Shown here: in pieces, positions 1 to 12,400 of the stretch | Position numbering within the stretch: the first letter of the stretch is position 1 | How the letters are laid out: every line of letters starts with the position of its first letter | Assembly (NCBI GenBank): GCA_028274465.1 | Contig: CM051458.1 | Span: 27,726,692 to 27,790,691, forward strand | Source of the DNA: Plantago ovata | Taxonomy: Eukaryota > Streptophyta > Magnoliopsida > Lamiales > Plantaginaceae | Direction: 5' to 3' | Length of the DNA: 64,000 bases | Notes under the pieces: model-generated | What the model was told of the DNA's origin: nothing | The model's input: only the letters and a program-made list of their open reading frames with translations | The model's database searches: none | Program-made: the position numbers and the translations under genes

Positions 1-1
1 A

Positions 2-1858
2 GTGAACCCTCCTCAACCGGCCGCATTGACCTTCACCCTTCCCGATGGGCGTGTAGTCCGACCATCAGACTTCGGGATGGGCGAAGCTCAATACGGTCTC
101 TTCCTTCTTACTCTACAAGGATATGTCGGAGGTAATGAGGCTATTAGGGTTAATACTGAGATACAAGCTCAAGGAGAACAACAAGCCCCGGTGCAAGAGC
201 AGCCTCGGGTCACCCTGGTCGCTCCTCGTCAATCCCAAGGAAGAGCACCTGTCGCACAAGATGAAGCACATTCGAGAGCCAACACCAGGCCGATCCAATC
301 TCGACTTGGACCATCGAGAGTTCAATCGAGGTTAGGACCCCAAGGTGCCCCGGAAGACTTGAGAGACCTGATTGATAGAAGAATACGAGCATCATTACAA
401 AATGTGGCGCAACAAGAAAATAGAGTTCAGGTGGTCGCTACACCACCCGCTCTCCCCAATCAAGTTACCCCCAACCAGGTAACTCCTCAAAACCAACAAG
501 AAGCAGTGGAGGAGAATCAAGCATTGAGAACAGTAGCTGAGGTAACCCCCCTGGTCGATCCGATCACGGGGAGGAGGCTCACTCTGGAGGAACTCAACGC
601 GAGGAAATCCGCACTTGATGCTCAGATAGAGACTCTACGAGGAACTGTCCAAGAGAGAGAGCAAGACCAAGATCCGAGCCCTTTGTGCGATGAGATTAGA
701 GGCCACCAAGCCAAAATCGAAAGAGGGTTCCCTACCTTCGAAAGCTATGATGGAACAAGTTTTCCGAAAGACTACTTGGTAAGATTTGGCACTAAAATGG
801 ACGCTTACGGTCATGATTCAAGGACCAAAGCACTCCTCTTCCCGGCTAACCTCTCCGGAGAAGCCATGAAGTGGTGGTCGCGCCTCCCTCACCGATCCAT
901 CAAGTCATATAGAGATCTCTGTAAGGAGTTCTCTAAGAGTTTCGAGAAGGTAATGAACGCCAAGAGACGGGTGAGGTACTTGGCTGAAATTGTTCAGAAA
1001 AACAACGAAGACTTGAGGGACTTCATCAATCGCTTTCATGAAGCAGCCCTACAAGTCGAAGATCACTCGATCAATGAGAGGAAAGAATATTTGTATGGTA
1101 ACACTACCAACATCAAATTCCAAGATGTACTCTCAGCATCGTGTGTGGAGAATGAAGCACAACTTGCCAAAGTTTGCAAGGATTTCCTCGAGGCCGAGGA
1201 ATTCAGAAAAACGGTCACCGTGAGAACCAACCTTCCCAAGGAAAAAGGGAAAGAAAAAGAAAAAGAAAAGGAGTACCCTCCTCGCCCCCAAAATCCCGGG
1301 AAGCAGAGGAAAGAGCAAAAATTTGGGTTGATCAAGGAAGGCAACTCAAGAAATGATTTCAGAGACAACAGGTCCCCTCCTCGAAGGTCACCTCCCAGAC
1401 GATATAGCAACTACACAGACTTAAATAGGCCAAGATCCGACATCTTGAACTATATAGTCTCGAGGAAGCTAGACGTCTCCTGGCCACCCCCGATTAAGGA
1501 AAATCAAAGGAACAAGAGCTCGGAAAATTTTTGCAAGTTTCACAAAGGGAAAGGGCACACCTCCGATGAGTGTGTTGAGCTCAAGAACGAAATTGAGAGG
1601 ATGATACGTAACGGTCAATTGGTTAACTACATCCGGAAAGAGGAACCCCTGGCACTCCTGCCTCCACCACCTCGAAGTGGGAGCGAGCACCCTTACCAAG
1701 GAAACCCTCAGGACGATGACATTCATAATTACAACAATTATGAGAACCGCCCCGTGAATGAAGCATCCACACTCTCACAATTGCGGGAGGACCCGCCGGC
1801 AGCGACACTCGTAATCAAAGAGAGATTACGGCGGACAACCTTAGGGTCCGAGATGTGA
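2..1858 (+). pseudogene. Tat-type gag region
   Basis: A long open stretch of about 618 codons that probably begins before the window, since it opens at base 2 without a convincing start. It encodes a capsid-type retrotransposon gag domain around residues 235-390 (WWSRLP, then a region with YLAEIVQ and FINRF) and a basic Lys/Glu-rich linker. Near residues 505-525 lies a Cys/His cluster (FCKFHKGKGHTSDEC), followed by an acidic tail. The N-terminal third is Gln/Pro/Arg-rich and low in complexity. The paralogous gag at 22,078-23,880 has the matching cluster FYCKFHRGKGHDTEEC. In a live element gag would form the cytoplasmic virus-like particle. Family assignment is firm; membership of a working element is excluded. 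Confidence 0.85.
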
Positions 1859-1976
1859 AGTATGCTCAAGCGCACGACCGGGAACCAATGTTATCTCTTT
1901 CGATGATAGCGAGATACCTCTGAAGCATGCCGGAGGAGGGAACATCTATGATCCTTGCGTCCCACTTGTAGTTTCC

Positions 1977-4454
1977 TTGGATGTTCAATCCTACAAGTTG
2001 GGTAGAATCCTCGTCGACACTGGGTGCTCGGCAAACTTGATTTTCACCGGAACCTTGAAAAGGATGCAAATGAACCCAAGGGAAGGGCTCAGAGAAGTGA
2101 GGAGCGCATTGGTAGGATTCGGAGGACAACCTATCATGCCGCTCGGAATGATCAACCTCACGGTGTCAATGGGTAGCGCTCCTAGACGAGTGACTCAACA
2201 GGTTCCTTTTGTGGTCGTCGATATGCCATTTGATTATTTTGCAGTCTTAGGCCGACCCGGTCTCTCTCAATTCCGAGCCGTAGTGTCCACAGTCCACAAC
2301 AAGCTAAATTCCCCACTCTTTGGGAATTGGACAAGAAGTAGGAGGCATACGAGAAGCATGGGAATGCTACACCATGTCAGCCAAGTTCACTTCGAGGTTT
2401 GCCATTGGAGAACCCAACCCGGGCAGGCATCCGAGGAGACACCCCTTGTTCACAATGCGCCTTATCGTTTCTACACGGTTCGGCGAGTGAAGAGAAAGTC
2501 AAAAAAGCCAAGTCCGTCACTTAGGCGAAGAAAAGCAATCATGAAGAAAGACAAGGATACTCTAGTAGGAGCTGTTAAGAGCTCGAGGAGTATCAAGTGA
2601 TTCCACCAGTCCCACCCTCTTCCAAAAAGAAGAAATTCTTTGAGGAAAACAAAATTGAAGCAAGAGAAGCCCTAGAAGAAATCCAAATTGTCGAAGGAAG
2701 TGCCGACAAGGTCACAAAAATGGCACCGAGATGACTACTGAAGTCAGGATGAAACTCATCCAAGTTTGAAGGATAACAACGATATCTTCGCATGGAGTAC
2801 CGAGGACCTCAAGGGGATCGACCCACGTGTCGCCGTTCACCGTCTGAACGTAGACCCGTCGATCACCCACATCAGAGAAAAGCGAAGAGACTTCAGTGCG
2901 GAAGATAATGCCATCATAGAAGCGGAAGTCCAAAGACTTCTTAAGGCCGGCCACATCAAGGAGGTGAGATACTCCGATTGGGTATGCAATGTGGTCCTCG
3001 TGGAGAAAGGTCCGGGAAAATGGAGAATGTGCAACAATTTCACAAGGCTCAACAAGTTTTGCCCGAAGGATCCATACCCTCTACCCTCTCCACGGATCGA
3101 CCAGCTGGTCGATTCCACCGCTGGATGCGCCCTCCTGAGTTTCATGGATGCATACCAGGGCTTCTACCAGGTCAAAATGGCCAAAGATGATGTGCCTAAG
3201 ACTGCCTTCTTCGCTAATGGCAATGTGTATTGCTTCAACGTGATGCCATTTGGTCTTAAAAACGCCGGAGCGACCTACCAAAGGTTGGTTAACAAGATGT
3301 TCAAAGAAGAGCTGGGAAAACAATGGAGGTATATGTCGATGACATGCTCGTCAAGAGCAAAACCGAGGAGCAACATGTAGGTTACCTGGCAAAATGCTTC
3401 TCAATCTTGAGAAAGTATGGCATGAAGCTCAACCCGCGAAGTGTACCTTTGGGGTCAAAGGGGGAAGTTCCTCGGTTACATGGTGAAAGAGAGAGAAATA
3501 GAAGCAAACCCCGAAAAAGATAAAGGCATTTGGGTACAAATCAATTGCGTTGAGTAGATTCATCTCGGGTCTGCCGAGAAAAATCTACCTTTTTTCAAAG
3601 TGTAAGAAAGAGCAGCCACTTCGAGTGGACGAAGGAGTGCGAGGAAGCCTTCGAGAAGCTGAAAGAGTATCTACTCGCTCCTCCACTATTGTCAAAACCC
3701 GTAGAAGGAGAGGTACTTTACTTTATACCTAGCAGCAACTGGGAAGCTATCAGCTCGGTCTTGGTACGAATCCAAGGGAACGACCACTTGCCCATCTACT
3801 ACTTGAGCAAAGTACTTGCCGGGGCTGAAACGCGGTACATGGATATCGAGAGGCTTTCCTTTGCCCTCGTTTATACTGCAAGGAGGTTAAAACCCTACTT
3901 TGGTGCTCACAAGGTTGTAGTCTTGACAAAGCAACCTCTTAAGCAAGTCCTCGGAAAACCCGAAAATTCGGGAAGAATGGCAAGATGGGCGATCGAATTA
4001 AGTGAGTACGACATCGACTATCAAGCACCCGTGGCCAAGAAAGCACAAGTCATAGCCGACTTCCTCGTGGAGTATCCCTCAAAAGGAACTTCAGAGGAAA
4101 ACTCTTCGGAAACAAAGAGTGCTATGATGATGGTCGAAGAGCACCCCATCAAACAACCCAATGCAAGCTCTGGAAGATGCTTTAAAAGAGCTTAAGGCGA
4201 TGTCCCAAACCAAAAGGAAAAGGCATGAAGTGTTCCTGGCAGAGAAAACCGACGAGCCAAAGGGCGGAGGAGACGTCTCTCCAAACCCAAAGAATTAGTC
4301 GACCATGGAGACGTCTGGATTCTTCATGTTGATGGATCCTCATCAGGAAAAAATGGCGGGATAGGAATATACTTCAAGAGTCCCGAGGGGCTGAACTCGA
4401 GTACGCCGTTACTCTTAGTTTCCTCCACGGTCTCCAACAATGAAGCAGAATAAT
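1977..4454 (+). pseudogene. Tat-type protease, RT and dual RNase H remains
   Basis: Several open pieces in different frames carry pol domains in order. The protease has LVDTGCSANLIF (about 2,010-2,045). The RT fingers and palm carry WRMCNNFTRLNKFCPKDPYPLP and SFMDAYQGFYQ, with the active-site motif YVDDML near 3,330. The RNase H has YYLSKVLAGAETRYMDIERL. The second RNase H begins with LHVDGSSSGKNGGIG near 4,320 and runs into the assembly gap. The adjacent gag is on the same strand. The region is a decayed copy, and I do not attempt to reconnect its pieces. Confidence 0.85.
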
Positions 4455-4554
4455 NNNNNNNNNNNNNNNNNNNNNNNNNNNNNNNNNNNNNNNNNNNNNN
4501 NNNNNNNNNNNNNNNNNNNNNNNNNNNNNNNNNNNNNNNNNNNNNNNNNNNNNN
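4455..4554. other. Assembly gap (100 N)
   Basis: Exactly 100 unknown bases, the conventional length for a gap of unknown size. The Tat pol is cut in its second RNase H domain at the left edge, and the right side is unrelated in character. The two sides may therefore not be adjacent in the genome, and the element's integrase and 3' LTR may be missing here. Confidence 0.99.
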
Positions 4555-4721
4555 GGGAAGCCTCACAACTCCCTACTCGTAAAGTCGCCTCTCCGGTCTG
4601 ATACCTTACAGACCGGGCAAGAGACACTAACCCCCCCTCTAGTCTATTTCAGGTACGAGGAAGCTACAGGAAGGCTCATTTCCTATCTCAGAGTGATACT
4701 ACAAGAAGAAGAACTAGAATG
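4555..4721 (+). other. Possible 3' terminal exon of an unrecognised host gene
   Basis: After the gap the composition changes. A pyrimidine-rich stretch ending in tctatttcag (about 4,643-4,652) looks like a splice acceptor. It is followed by a short open frame reading YEEATGRLISYLRVILQEE and ending in a stop near 4,721, and then AT-rich sequence like a 3' UTR. I do not recognise the peptide. It could be chance, and the gap prevents tracing it upstream. Confidence 0.2.
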
Positions 4722-6470
4722 ACTTAGACTAGCGACTCATTGCGAACTTAGAGAGAAATACAAATTACCCTTCAACAGTTTGAATTATTGTTTTTGAATA
4801 TCTTTGTTTGTAAGAGTATGCTTTTTAGTTATTTTGTTCCTTTATTTGGGTGAGTGTAATCAAACCAATTAATGTTTTGTGTTGTTAGTTGTCAGTGACG
4901 TGTTTAAGTTTAACGAATTTTTGGAGGTAATTTTTGTTTAACTCTTACTGTGTCTCAGGGTCTAAGATTGTTTATGGAAGGGTATGGACTATGAAACTAA
5001 ATATACAATGAACTGGCCAAAAGCCTTTGGGTTATTAACTGTTGTGACATAAACTTTCAGGAGAATATGTTGGTCTATGGTTATGGTTCAGTGAAGGGAT
5101 TCGCTTGGTGTGTTTGTATGGTATATCATTACATAGCATGATTAATTGAGTTGTGAAGTTGATGGAATTATGAGAAAATTCAAATGCAAGAGAGAGATTT
5201 GGTCATAAATATTTGGTGTCAGTATATACATTTGCTTAAGTTTCAAGGTGTTAACATGTATATGCACATATAAGTTCACCAGGGATTCGAGTTAAGACTT
5301 AAAGTTGAGGAAATAGAGAAGACCCAGAGCGAATAAGAACAAGTCCAACTTAAAAATACACTTATTTTAAGGCCTACACATACACTTACAACAAGGCCTA
5401 CTGGTTTACTTGCTAGCAGGTACAGGCTTAGATTTGGGAACGGGTTGGTGGAGATTGTATGTTACTGAACTATCTTACTCTGGAACAGGAAAAAGTATGG
5501 TCTTACTTTACTTTTCGTGAATTTTATCTGATTTCTTGAATGTTTAATGCAGTAAATTGATGTGCTACTAATTTGGGCAATTTGTTTAGTTTTTCTCAAT
5601 GCTTGTGTGTGATGTTTGTATCCTTCTTCAAGCTGGTTGCTGATTGTCAATGAGTTGCTTGTAATTGATGATTTAACTTAGAACATATCTCTAAAAGAGT
5701 GTTTCAGTTCAGAAATTCAGAATACATTTTAAATATGAATATGATAATGAATATTGTACTCTGGATTTATGTCGAGTAGATATCCTGTTTTTGTTGGTAT
5801 TACAGTTTTGGGGTGTCGTGCAACTTGAGATCTGTTAACATTATGTTATTTGAATTTGTATAGGGGAATGCGTGGGAACATATACAACTTTTATCGGGTA
5901 GTGTTTGTTGTGAGTGCTCTTATTTCAAGAAAGCTAAGAACCTAAGATGTTGTAATGTTAGTAAACATTAATATTATTCTGGTTTGATCGCATAGCTCTA
6001 TATAAGCAGCAACTTGTCAAGTATAAAGTACTTATTAATTTGCTGAGCCTCATGTTAGTTGGAAGATATGTTGACTGCTGAGAGTATTGTCAATTAAACG
6101 ATACTTTCATTTATATCTGTTCACCAAGCTCTGCATAAGGGACTCGATCTCCCATATGTTTTGTTTCATGTGTACATTTAGAACGCATCACTACTTGTTG
6201 CGTGTTGGCCACCCGTGCAGGTATATCTGGAAAGCTATCGACAACATGGTTTATGAAATTACCAAAATACCTTACCTTGTATATATAGTCAATTATATTT
6301 CTTCTGCAATTAGGGATGTAATATGTTGTGGATACAAATCAATAGAATGCTTAATGTGATGTGTTGTTGTTAGGTAAACTACAACAGTTTAGGCATAGAT
6401 ACGAGTTCAGTATCTACAACATGTTCCTCCGCTCAACTACACAGTTGTATTTAACATTGAGGTCCATGTT
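4722..6470. other. AT-rich spacer, no gene recognised
   Basis: About 1.7 kb of AT-rich DNA. Open frames at 5,462-5,650 (minus) and 6,087-6,359 (plus) lack recognisable domains and show the composition of random AT-rich sequence. No tandem repeats, LTR ends or RNA genes were seen. It could be intron or 3' flank of a host gene. Confidence 0.5.
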
Positions 6471-6477
6471 TTTGCAG

Positions 6478-6650
6478 GGGTACTGCATCTACTGCTAGCT
6501 AGAGAAGGATGTGGGGGAGGAAGAGATGGTTTTCAAGGTGGTCGTGGAGATGGTAGTGGCATTCATGTATAGGGGGTGCTCCTAGGGGCTGTAGATGCGG
6601 TTGTTTCCGAAGTGCACGTGGTTGTTTCAGAGGTAGAGAGAGGTCATAGA
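6478..6650 (+). pseudogene. Possible RGG/GR-rich exon remnant
   Basis: After a tract resembling a splice acceptor (tttttgcag, ending at about 6,477) there is a Gly/Arg-coding stretch. One frame reads GRDGFQGGRGDGSG near 6,520-6,560. Another reads GGAPRGCRCGCFRSARG near 6,565-6,620, where Cys codons look like mutated Arg/Gly codons. This resembles the decayed RGG-box tail of an RNA-binding protein, but no specific family can be named. Frame changes and the lack of an upstream domain argue for a pseudo-exon or a chance GR-rich segment. Confidence 0.25.
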
Positions 6651-6816
6651 ATGTTAAAGCCTGGAATAACATGCAATTTCCTTCTGATTAATTATACCAT
6701 GTTTTATGTTTTAATAATGAAGAGCAAATGTTTATCAGGCAGCCCACTGAAAGAGATGTAACTAAGCCACAACACACAAGCAACACATGCACCTCCACCG
6801 TTCTGCGATGATGTAT

Positions 6817-7320
6817 GAAAGTTAATGTTGATGTTGGTATTTCTCGCACTGGTGAAGCTGGAGGAATTGGTGTGGTGCTTAGAGACTTTACTGGGTTTCT
6901 GTTGTGGTGGAGGAAGAGAAATGAAGATTAGAGGCAATCTCTGATACCAAAGCTAGCAGAGGTTGTTGCATCTCAAACGGGGCTGCAAAAATGGGTTATG
7001 AACATGTAATACTTGAGGGAGATTGCCTCTTCATAGTCCATGCATCCAACAAAATGATTCTACTATTCAGAAATTATGCAACTTAATTAGAAGTCAGTTC
7101 AGAAGCTTCCAAGCTCAATTATATGCTGGTGGAGAAGCTAATGATTTGGTACATTTATTAGCACATATATAGTAGTTTCTATTGTTATTCTGATATAGTA
7201 GGCTATAGTTGTTGGGCTTAATTTTGCTTATTGAGAACCTATGTAAATTTTGATAATTTCGTTGTTGTTAAGGAATATAACTCTTTGATTACTTCTCGGA
7301 AGTTAAAAAAAAAAAAAAAA
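6817..7320 (+). pseudogene. RNase H-like (RVT_3) fragment with poly(A), probably a LINE 3' end
   Basis: The domain opens with MKVNVDVGIS (6,817) and GGIGVVLRDFTGF, continues with LAEVVASQTGLQ and MGYEHVILEGDC, and ends with YAGGEANDLVHLLAHI and a stop near 7,170. These blocks match the plant RVT_3 RNase H pattern in order: the nucleic-acid-facing strand with its Asp, the E of the EA helix, and the EGD motif. There is a stop after RKRNED near 6,930, and the frame changes at least once between GLQ and MGYEH. About 130 bp of AT-rich sequence and a run of 16 A (about 7,305-7,320) follow the domain. Plant L1-type LINEs end in exactly such an RNase H domain plus poly(A). A retrocopied host RVT_3 gene is the alternative. 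Confidence 0.6.
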
Positions 7321-7480
7321 CGGTTCTTACCGGTGTGCGTAACATAATTATTCTATATATTGATCAATGTGGAGTTGCTATGGACATGAGGTGGAAGACA
7401 AATATAAAATACATGTTCCATGACAGCTTTTAGAACGATTTTAATGAAGATTTTAGTATGTAAAAATGTGAAATAGTTAG
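7321..7480. other. Short spacer, nothing recognised
   Basis: About 160 bases between the poly(A) tract and the TA target site of the MITE. No feature was seen. Confidence 0.5.
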
Positions 7481-7512
7481 TACTCATCACTCCCGATCAT
7501 TTATTTACATTT

Positions 7513-8362
7513 TGTAGAGGTAAGATCTAGAAAGATTACAAACGCTCTTAAATTACAAACTTCTCGAATTATAAAGAACTACCAAACTCTCTAAGTCACC
7601 ATGATTTGACACAACACACGAATCTTGTTTAATGCTTGCACCCAAGTCTTCTGACTCTCTCAATGTCCAATAGAGCACCTGAGATTAAAAAGGCGCGTGT
7701 GGATGTGTGTTTATCTCCGGCTTGCCTAAGTCAAGCCGGTGCGAGACTTTACTTGAAGGAGCTTGAAGGTTCTCCTTGTCTTTAGAGTAATAAATGTACT
7801 TAATTAAGACCAGTTACCTTTTTCTTTGGAAATGGTGCCCTTATATAGTTATGTCAAACCCTAGGTCGATCCAATCTCCTGCTTCCATCTGTCAGCTTCT
7901 TATTCGTCCATACATGTTGGGTAGGCCCAACGTTGACCTTCATGGGCTTGGCCCAGGCCCATTTATCTGTATCTTCTTGTGCTATCCAGAAGATTCCACA
8001 CTTCTCTTGTCCTTTCTCTCCATGTAGTTGTGGTGCGAACCTTGTCCTGATCCAATTGTAAAACAATACAAACAAGTATTTAAGTTTCGTAATAAATGAG
8101 CTTCGTACACTCTGACCTGTTTAAGTGCTTGAGTAATGCTCCTTGTCCCTCTGACTCCTGTTCCGGACCTCGAAATCTCTCCCTCTCTAGAAGTAGTTAT
8201 TTTAATGAATTAGGCACATTTGTAAAAATGCCCTAGAGGTCCACATAATTCAAGGTTCGGATCTTTTAGGTTCGCGGCCTTTCACCGACGCTTGTATTTA
8301 CGAAGCTTCCTAGTTCGTGGTGGAACGCACGATACGAACTAGACATATTTTCCTTATCAACA
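7513..8362 (-). repeat. 3' LTR of the Tat element
   Basis: 850 bp, beginning tgtagaggtaagatct and ending ttccttatcaaca, so it has TG...CA borders. It is nearly identical to 24,275-25,123. The short open frames inside (for example 7,794-8,027) are not genes. Confidence 0.93.
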
Positions 8363-9108
8363 TATGTCCCCGTAGTTTCGGAGTATCTTAGTAGAAGATA
8401 GTGTGAAACTATATTTTAAGTAGTTGAGAATGATTTTATCACCCTCTTTAACCGAGGATTTTGTTCCGTCCGTACCTCCAAATGGGTTATTTGGGGTGTG
8501 AGTCTTGAGACTCTTAGGGTGATATTATGGACGACGTGTCCGTATCTAGTGTGTTCCGTACCTGTGTCATTACTTCACTAGACGTCATGTCCGTGTTTCA
8601 TGAGGTACTGTTTTTGGACGCCGTGTCCGTATCTCCTGTGTTCCGTACCTGTGTCATTACTTCACTAGACGTCGTGTCCGTGTTTCATGAGGTACTGTTT
8701 TGGACGCCGTGTCCGTGTCTATCTTGTTCCGTTGCCATGTATCCGGTTCTTGGTCTTTATCCATATAATCAGGGTTCGAATCGACATTTTAATGCAAATA
8801 TGATGAATGTTATGCAGACTATCCGTGTCTATATGCTGTTAAGCTTAATGCGCGCGTATACTAAGTATCCGTGTCTATGTGTATGTTATGATAAAATTTT
8901 GATTTCTAAAATGATTTTCGGACCTTGCAGTCTGGATAATGACCCCGATCCTTCCGTGTCTTTCCTTCTACGTAGGTCAAATCTTTCGAGGGTTTGAACA
9001 GTAACTTTCATGCGTTGTCTTCATCTCGTCCGTTGATTTGAATTTTTTGTACGGTCCAGATCTGATATCAACGGTCACGTCGATTGGACTTCTCGATTTT
9101 GTCCCTCC
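8363..9108. other. Tat internal spacer next to the 3' LTR
   Basis: Lies between the 3' LTR and the promoter of the oppositely oriented extra gene. It starts with tatgtccccgtag, whose complement ctacggggacata is a plausible polypurine tract. It contains the 86-bp tandem repeat. The + strand open frame 8,527-8,997 is built mostly from that repeat and is probably not a gene. Confidence 0.6.
8529..8730. repeat. 86-87 bp tandem repeat, about 2.3 copies
   Basis: Units start at 8,529, 8,616 and 8,702, each with ggacg(a/c)cgtgtccgt. The first two share gttccgtacctgtgtcatta and the phrase gtgtttcatgaggtactg. It lies inside the Tat element near its 3' LTR. Confidence 0.8.
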
Positions 9109-9117
9109 CTATAAATA
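9109..9117 (+). promoter_or_regulatory. TATA box of the antisense extra gene in the Tat element
   Basis: A consensus TATAAATA within ccctataaatagctgg. It is followed by pyrimidine-rich leader sequence (ttcttcactttttacag) and gagagag. It lies on the + strand, opposite to gag-pol. The first extra-gene ATG is at 9,442, and a candidate leader intron lies between (donor caggtaact near 9,277, acceptor cttctag ending at 9,440). Confidence 0.6.
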
Positions 9118-9441
9118 GCTGGTCAACTTTTTCTATTTTCTTCACTTTTTACAGAATTCTAGAGAGAGAAATTTTCGCATTCCGAATCTGAGCCCCGGAA
9201 CTTGCCTTGCTTTAGCGACATCGTCCAACTTGTGAAGCTTCGGAGACTTTTCCTTCCCACAACTTCTATTTTCCAGGTAACTCTCTTCTCTTTACTTGTT
9301 TTTTCAATTTTTCGCTTTTCTACAGCAGTTTAATAAGTAGTATACTTATTTTCCTCTTCTTCTTTTTATTTGAAAAAAAAAACAAATAAACTGACCCTCG
9401 GACTACCGCTTATTCTTTCGCTTCTTTCTTTCGCTTCTAGA

Positions 9442-12400
9442 ATGTCCGAGGTAGAGCCTAAGATCGTAGATCTTACAGAACTCCCTTCTTCCTCCGAGTC
9501 GACGTCAACGAGTAGCAGCTCTTCTTCTTCCTCGGATTCGGGCTCTTCTTCCGAATCCTCTTTCGATATAGGGGGCGGAAGTAATGCTCCTTCCACCTCT
9601 CGGGTAGAGAGGAATGAAGCTGGTCCGAGTACATCCGACCGTCAAATTTCCGTATATCAGCCTCCGCGTCGTAAGGTAGAACTCCCCTCACCTCTCCGGC
9701 TTCTTTGTAGATACGGAGGGTACAAGTATAGGTGTACCTCCGATCCTGACATAGAAGCTGATTTAGAACCTTTCTATGCCTATCCGTAGAGAGTACATGA
9801 AGTTGCGCCTCTTAGAGAGGTCCGTGCCCATAACAGCATAGAAGGAGCCGGAGATGATGCAACTCAAGATAATCCTTCTGAGGATGATGAAGATGAAGCT
9901 AACATCGGCGGGGACGGAGATGAACATGAGGCTGAAGAAGGTGGAGATGAACAGCCCTTGGAGGGTGAGGTACGGGCATTCCGGGGTGCTTTATTCCCTG
10001 TACCGGATCATCTTGAGCCCGCTCTCCGTAAGCGACATGAGAGATTGAGAGATGATATTCACCTCTTCAGCTTAACCCGGGAGACGAATGAGGACGGATG
10101 GATACCCACCATCGAATCAAAAGTTACCGAGGATCAACTTCCGCTTCTTCGTCATAGATTTACTATCCCTGATGACATCGAGCTCATTGCTCCGGGTCCG
10201 GATGACGCCATATATAACTGCCCCGACGGAGCTCTGACCTGCTTTGTAGTTTCTTTAGAGCTCGGATGGAGGATCCCATTTGTCGAAGAATTTGCCTCCA
10301 TCTTCCGTGCCTTAGACATCACTCCGATGCAAGTTATGCCAATTTCTTTGGCTAACTTAATATGCTTCGGAGTACTTATGAAGATGAAGAACGAGCCGAT
10401 TACATTTTCAAACTTTACTCAGGCTTTCACCGTCTCCCTCTCTGGGACTTGTTATTACTGGCAATTTAAGCCACGCCAGTATTTCTACTTCATCCTGGAG
10501 AGTCCGAACTCGTTGGGCTCCGCCTGGTGATCTAAGTACTTCTACTTTCGATATAAGCTGAAGGATGGAGCTCCGGAAAGTGAGCGAAGATATTTCAACG
10601 TCCGGTACAACTTCAACCGAGAGTCTCCGGCTGATTACCGTCCGGTACGTGACCACTGGAGTCCGTGGACGGCTGCTATGCGGGCTAAGAGTATAGCCAA
10701 GAACCCGGAGAAGTACTTCTTTTGTGTACTTACTATGCAACCTCTTCCGGCTTTTGCTAACCTTACGGACCCTGTAGACTTAGGCCCGTGTCAAAATGAT
10801 ACTTTTGGTAAATAATCATTTTTATTTATTTCCGCATCTTTCGAACTTTTCCGTATCTTTTTGATTTCCTTTAATTGTCCGCGTGTCTGATCCTTCTTAT
10901 TTTCTTTAATTTGCAGAGGATTGGCTTGAATATCTCATGGCAGAGGCACGGAGACTCCGAGCTGCTATCGAAGCCAAAATGGCTGCCGAGAGACGTAAGA
11001 ATCTACGCAACGGAACCACCAACCAACTCACCGTCTTCCCCCAGGAACACCCAAAGGACGGGGTCAAATGGAGACAAGAAGAAGACCGCCGCAAGCTTGA
11101 GAAGCTTCCGCCCCAGGAGATGGAATCAAGCCGGAAGGGCTTAACTCCGGAGGAGGCCAAACGCCGTTCGGACGAGCGGAAGGCTAAGAAGAAAAATGAG
11201 AAAGATGCTGCAAAGCCGCAGCCTAAGCAGCCCCGGAGGGCTAAAAGCAAGGGTGCTACGGAAGTTGCTGCTATGGAAATCGACCAGCCAGCTCCGCCGC
11301 CCACTACTACTGGTCCTTCTGCTCCGGTGGCTGCGGCTCCGGCCCCTCCCAAGAAGCTGATGGGAGACGCTTTCAAGGCCTCCAAGTCCGGAGCTGGGAC
11401 TTCTTCCGCTCCGGTTGTCGATCCCTCTGGCAAAAATAAACAAGTTGTGGAACCCCCGGTCAAGTCTAAGAAAAGGCGGGGAACTGGTCCGGCTGTCTAT
11501 GCGGATGAAGCTGAGTTTGATCGCGAGACGGAGATAGTCCACATAGCTTCTCTTGAGCAAACAGATCGCATCCGCCTCTTGGAGGAATCCTTTTCTCGGG
11601 TAATATTCCGTGTCTTTGTTTTCCGTCTCTTTCTTCTTATTTCTCCGTTCCTTGTCTTCTAAACAATTTCTTCTGCAGCTTGGTTTAGCTGTTCGCGGAA
11701 TCTCCGTGGCTGCCGAGAACGAGAAGTCCATGCTGGAAGGCAACCTACATGCCTCGGAACTCGAGAGGATTTCCCTCTCTGAGAAGCTTGCTACTGTCCG
11801 AGTTAGCCTAACAGAGGCAGAGGCTAAACTTCTAAAAATGGCCCAGCTGGAAGGAGAAGTATCAGACCTGCGGAAACAGGTGGTGGAGACTTCCAAGCTT
11901 CGGGAAGAATTGTCCAAGCTTCAGGTTGCATATGACAAGCAACGGAAGGAAGTTGAGGGGTGCTTGGAATTGATCCGGGACCAACAAGAGACCCATGCAT
12001 GTTATATGAACATGCTCGAGCATTTCCACGACGCTCTCATGATCGGGTTTGTTGGCTCCCGGAAAGATACAGTGCAAGATTTCCTCAAAAGCACTTCCTT
12101 TCAATATGCCAAGGCAATGGGCTATGACAAGGCTCGGGTAGACGGATTCAATGCCTGCATCGGACAACTGGAACTCGCGGGCCTTGTTCCGGTAGACCTT
12201 GACTGGGAGGCCAACAAGCTCGATATTTTTAAAGGGCCGGATGGACAAGAGGATCCGCTAATTCCGGCTATCAGCAACGAAGAGCTTGGGCGGGATGAAT
12301 TCGCAAGTCTTGTAGCCTCGGGGGGTGATGATTTAAAGTTCACAAACCAAGATCCCCGCCTCCCTGGATTCGTTCCTGATATTTTCCCCTACTGGTACCT

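Larger units (their letters stand above)
1..4454 (+). mobile_element. Ty3/Gypsy Tat-lineage retrotransposon, internal part (fossil)
   Basis: This is the body of a Tat-type Gypsy element, cut on the left by the window edge and on the right by the N gap, so no LTR is visible. Order on the + strand is gag (to about 1,858), aspartic protease (about 1,977-2,350), reverse transcriptase (about 2,766-3,520), RNase H (about 3,690-4,190) and the start of a second, archaeal-type RNase H (about 4,315-4,450). Two RNase H domains in a row are the known hallmark of the Tat clade. The gag resembles that of the minus-strand Tat element at 22,078-23,880 in layout, but the two differ enough to be separate families. 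The copy is clearly broken, with roughly four or five breaks. Age cannot be estimated without LTRs. Confidence 0.9.

Noticed and set aside
6087-6359. 90-codon frame in the spacer after the gap
   Set aside because: AT-rich, no domain, and no splice or promoter context that supports it.
8527-8997. 156-codon + strand frame near the Tat 3' LTR
   Set aside because: Much of it translates the 86-bp tandem repeat. It has no domain and lies before the TATA box of the extra gene.
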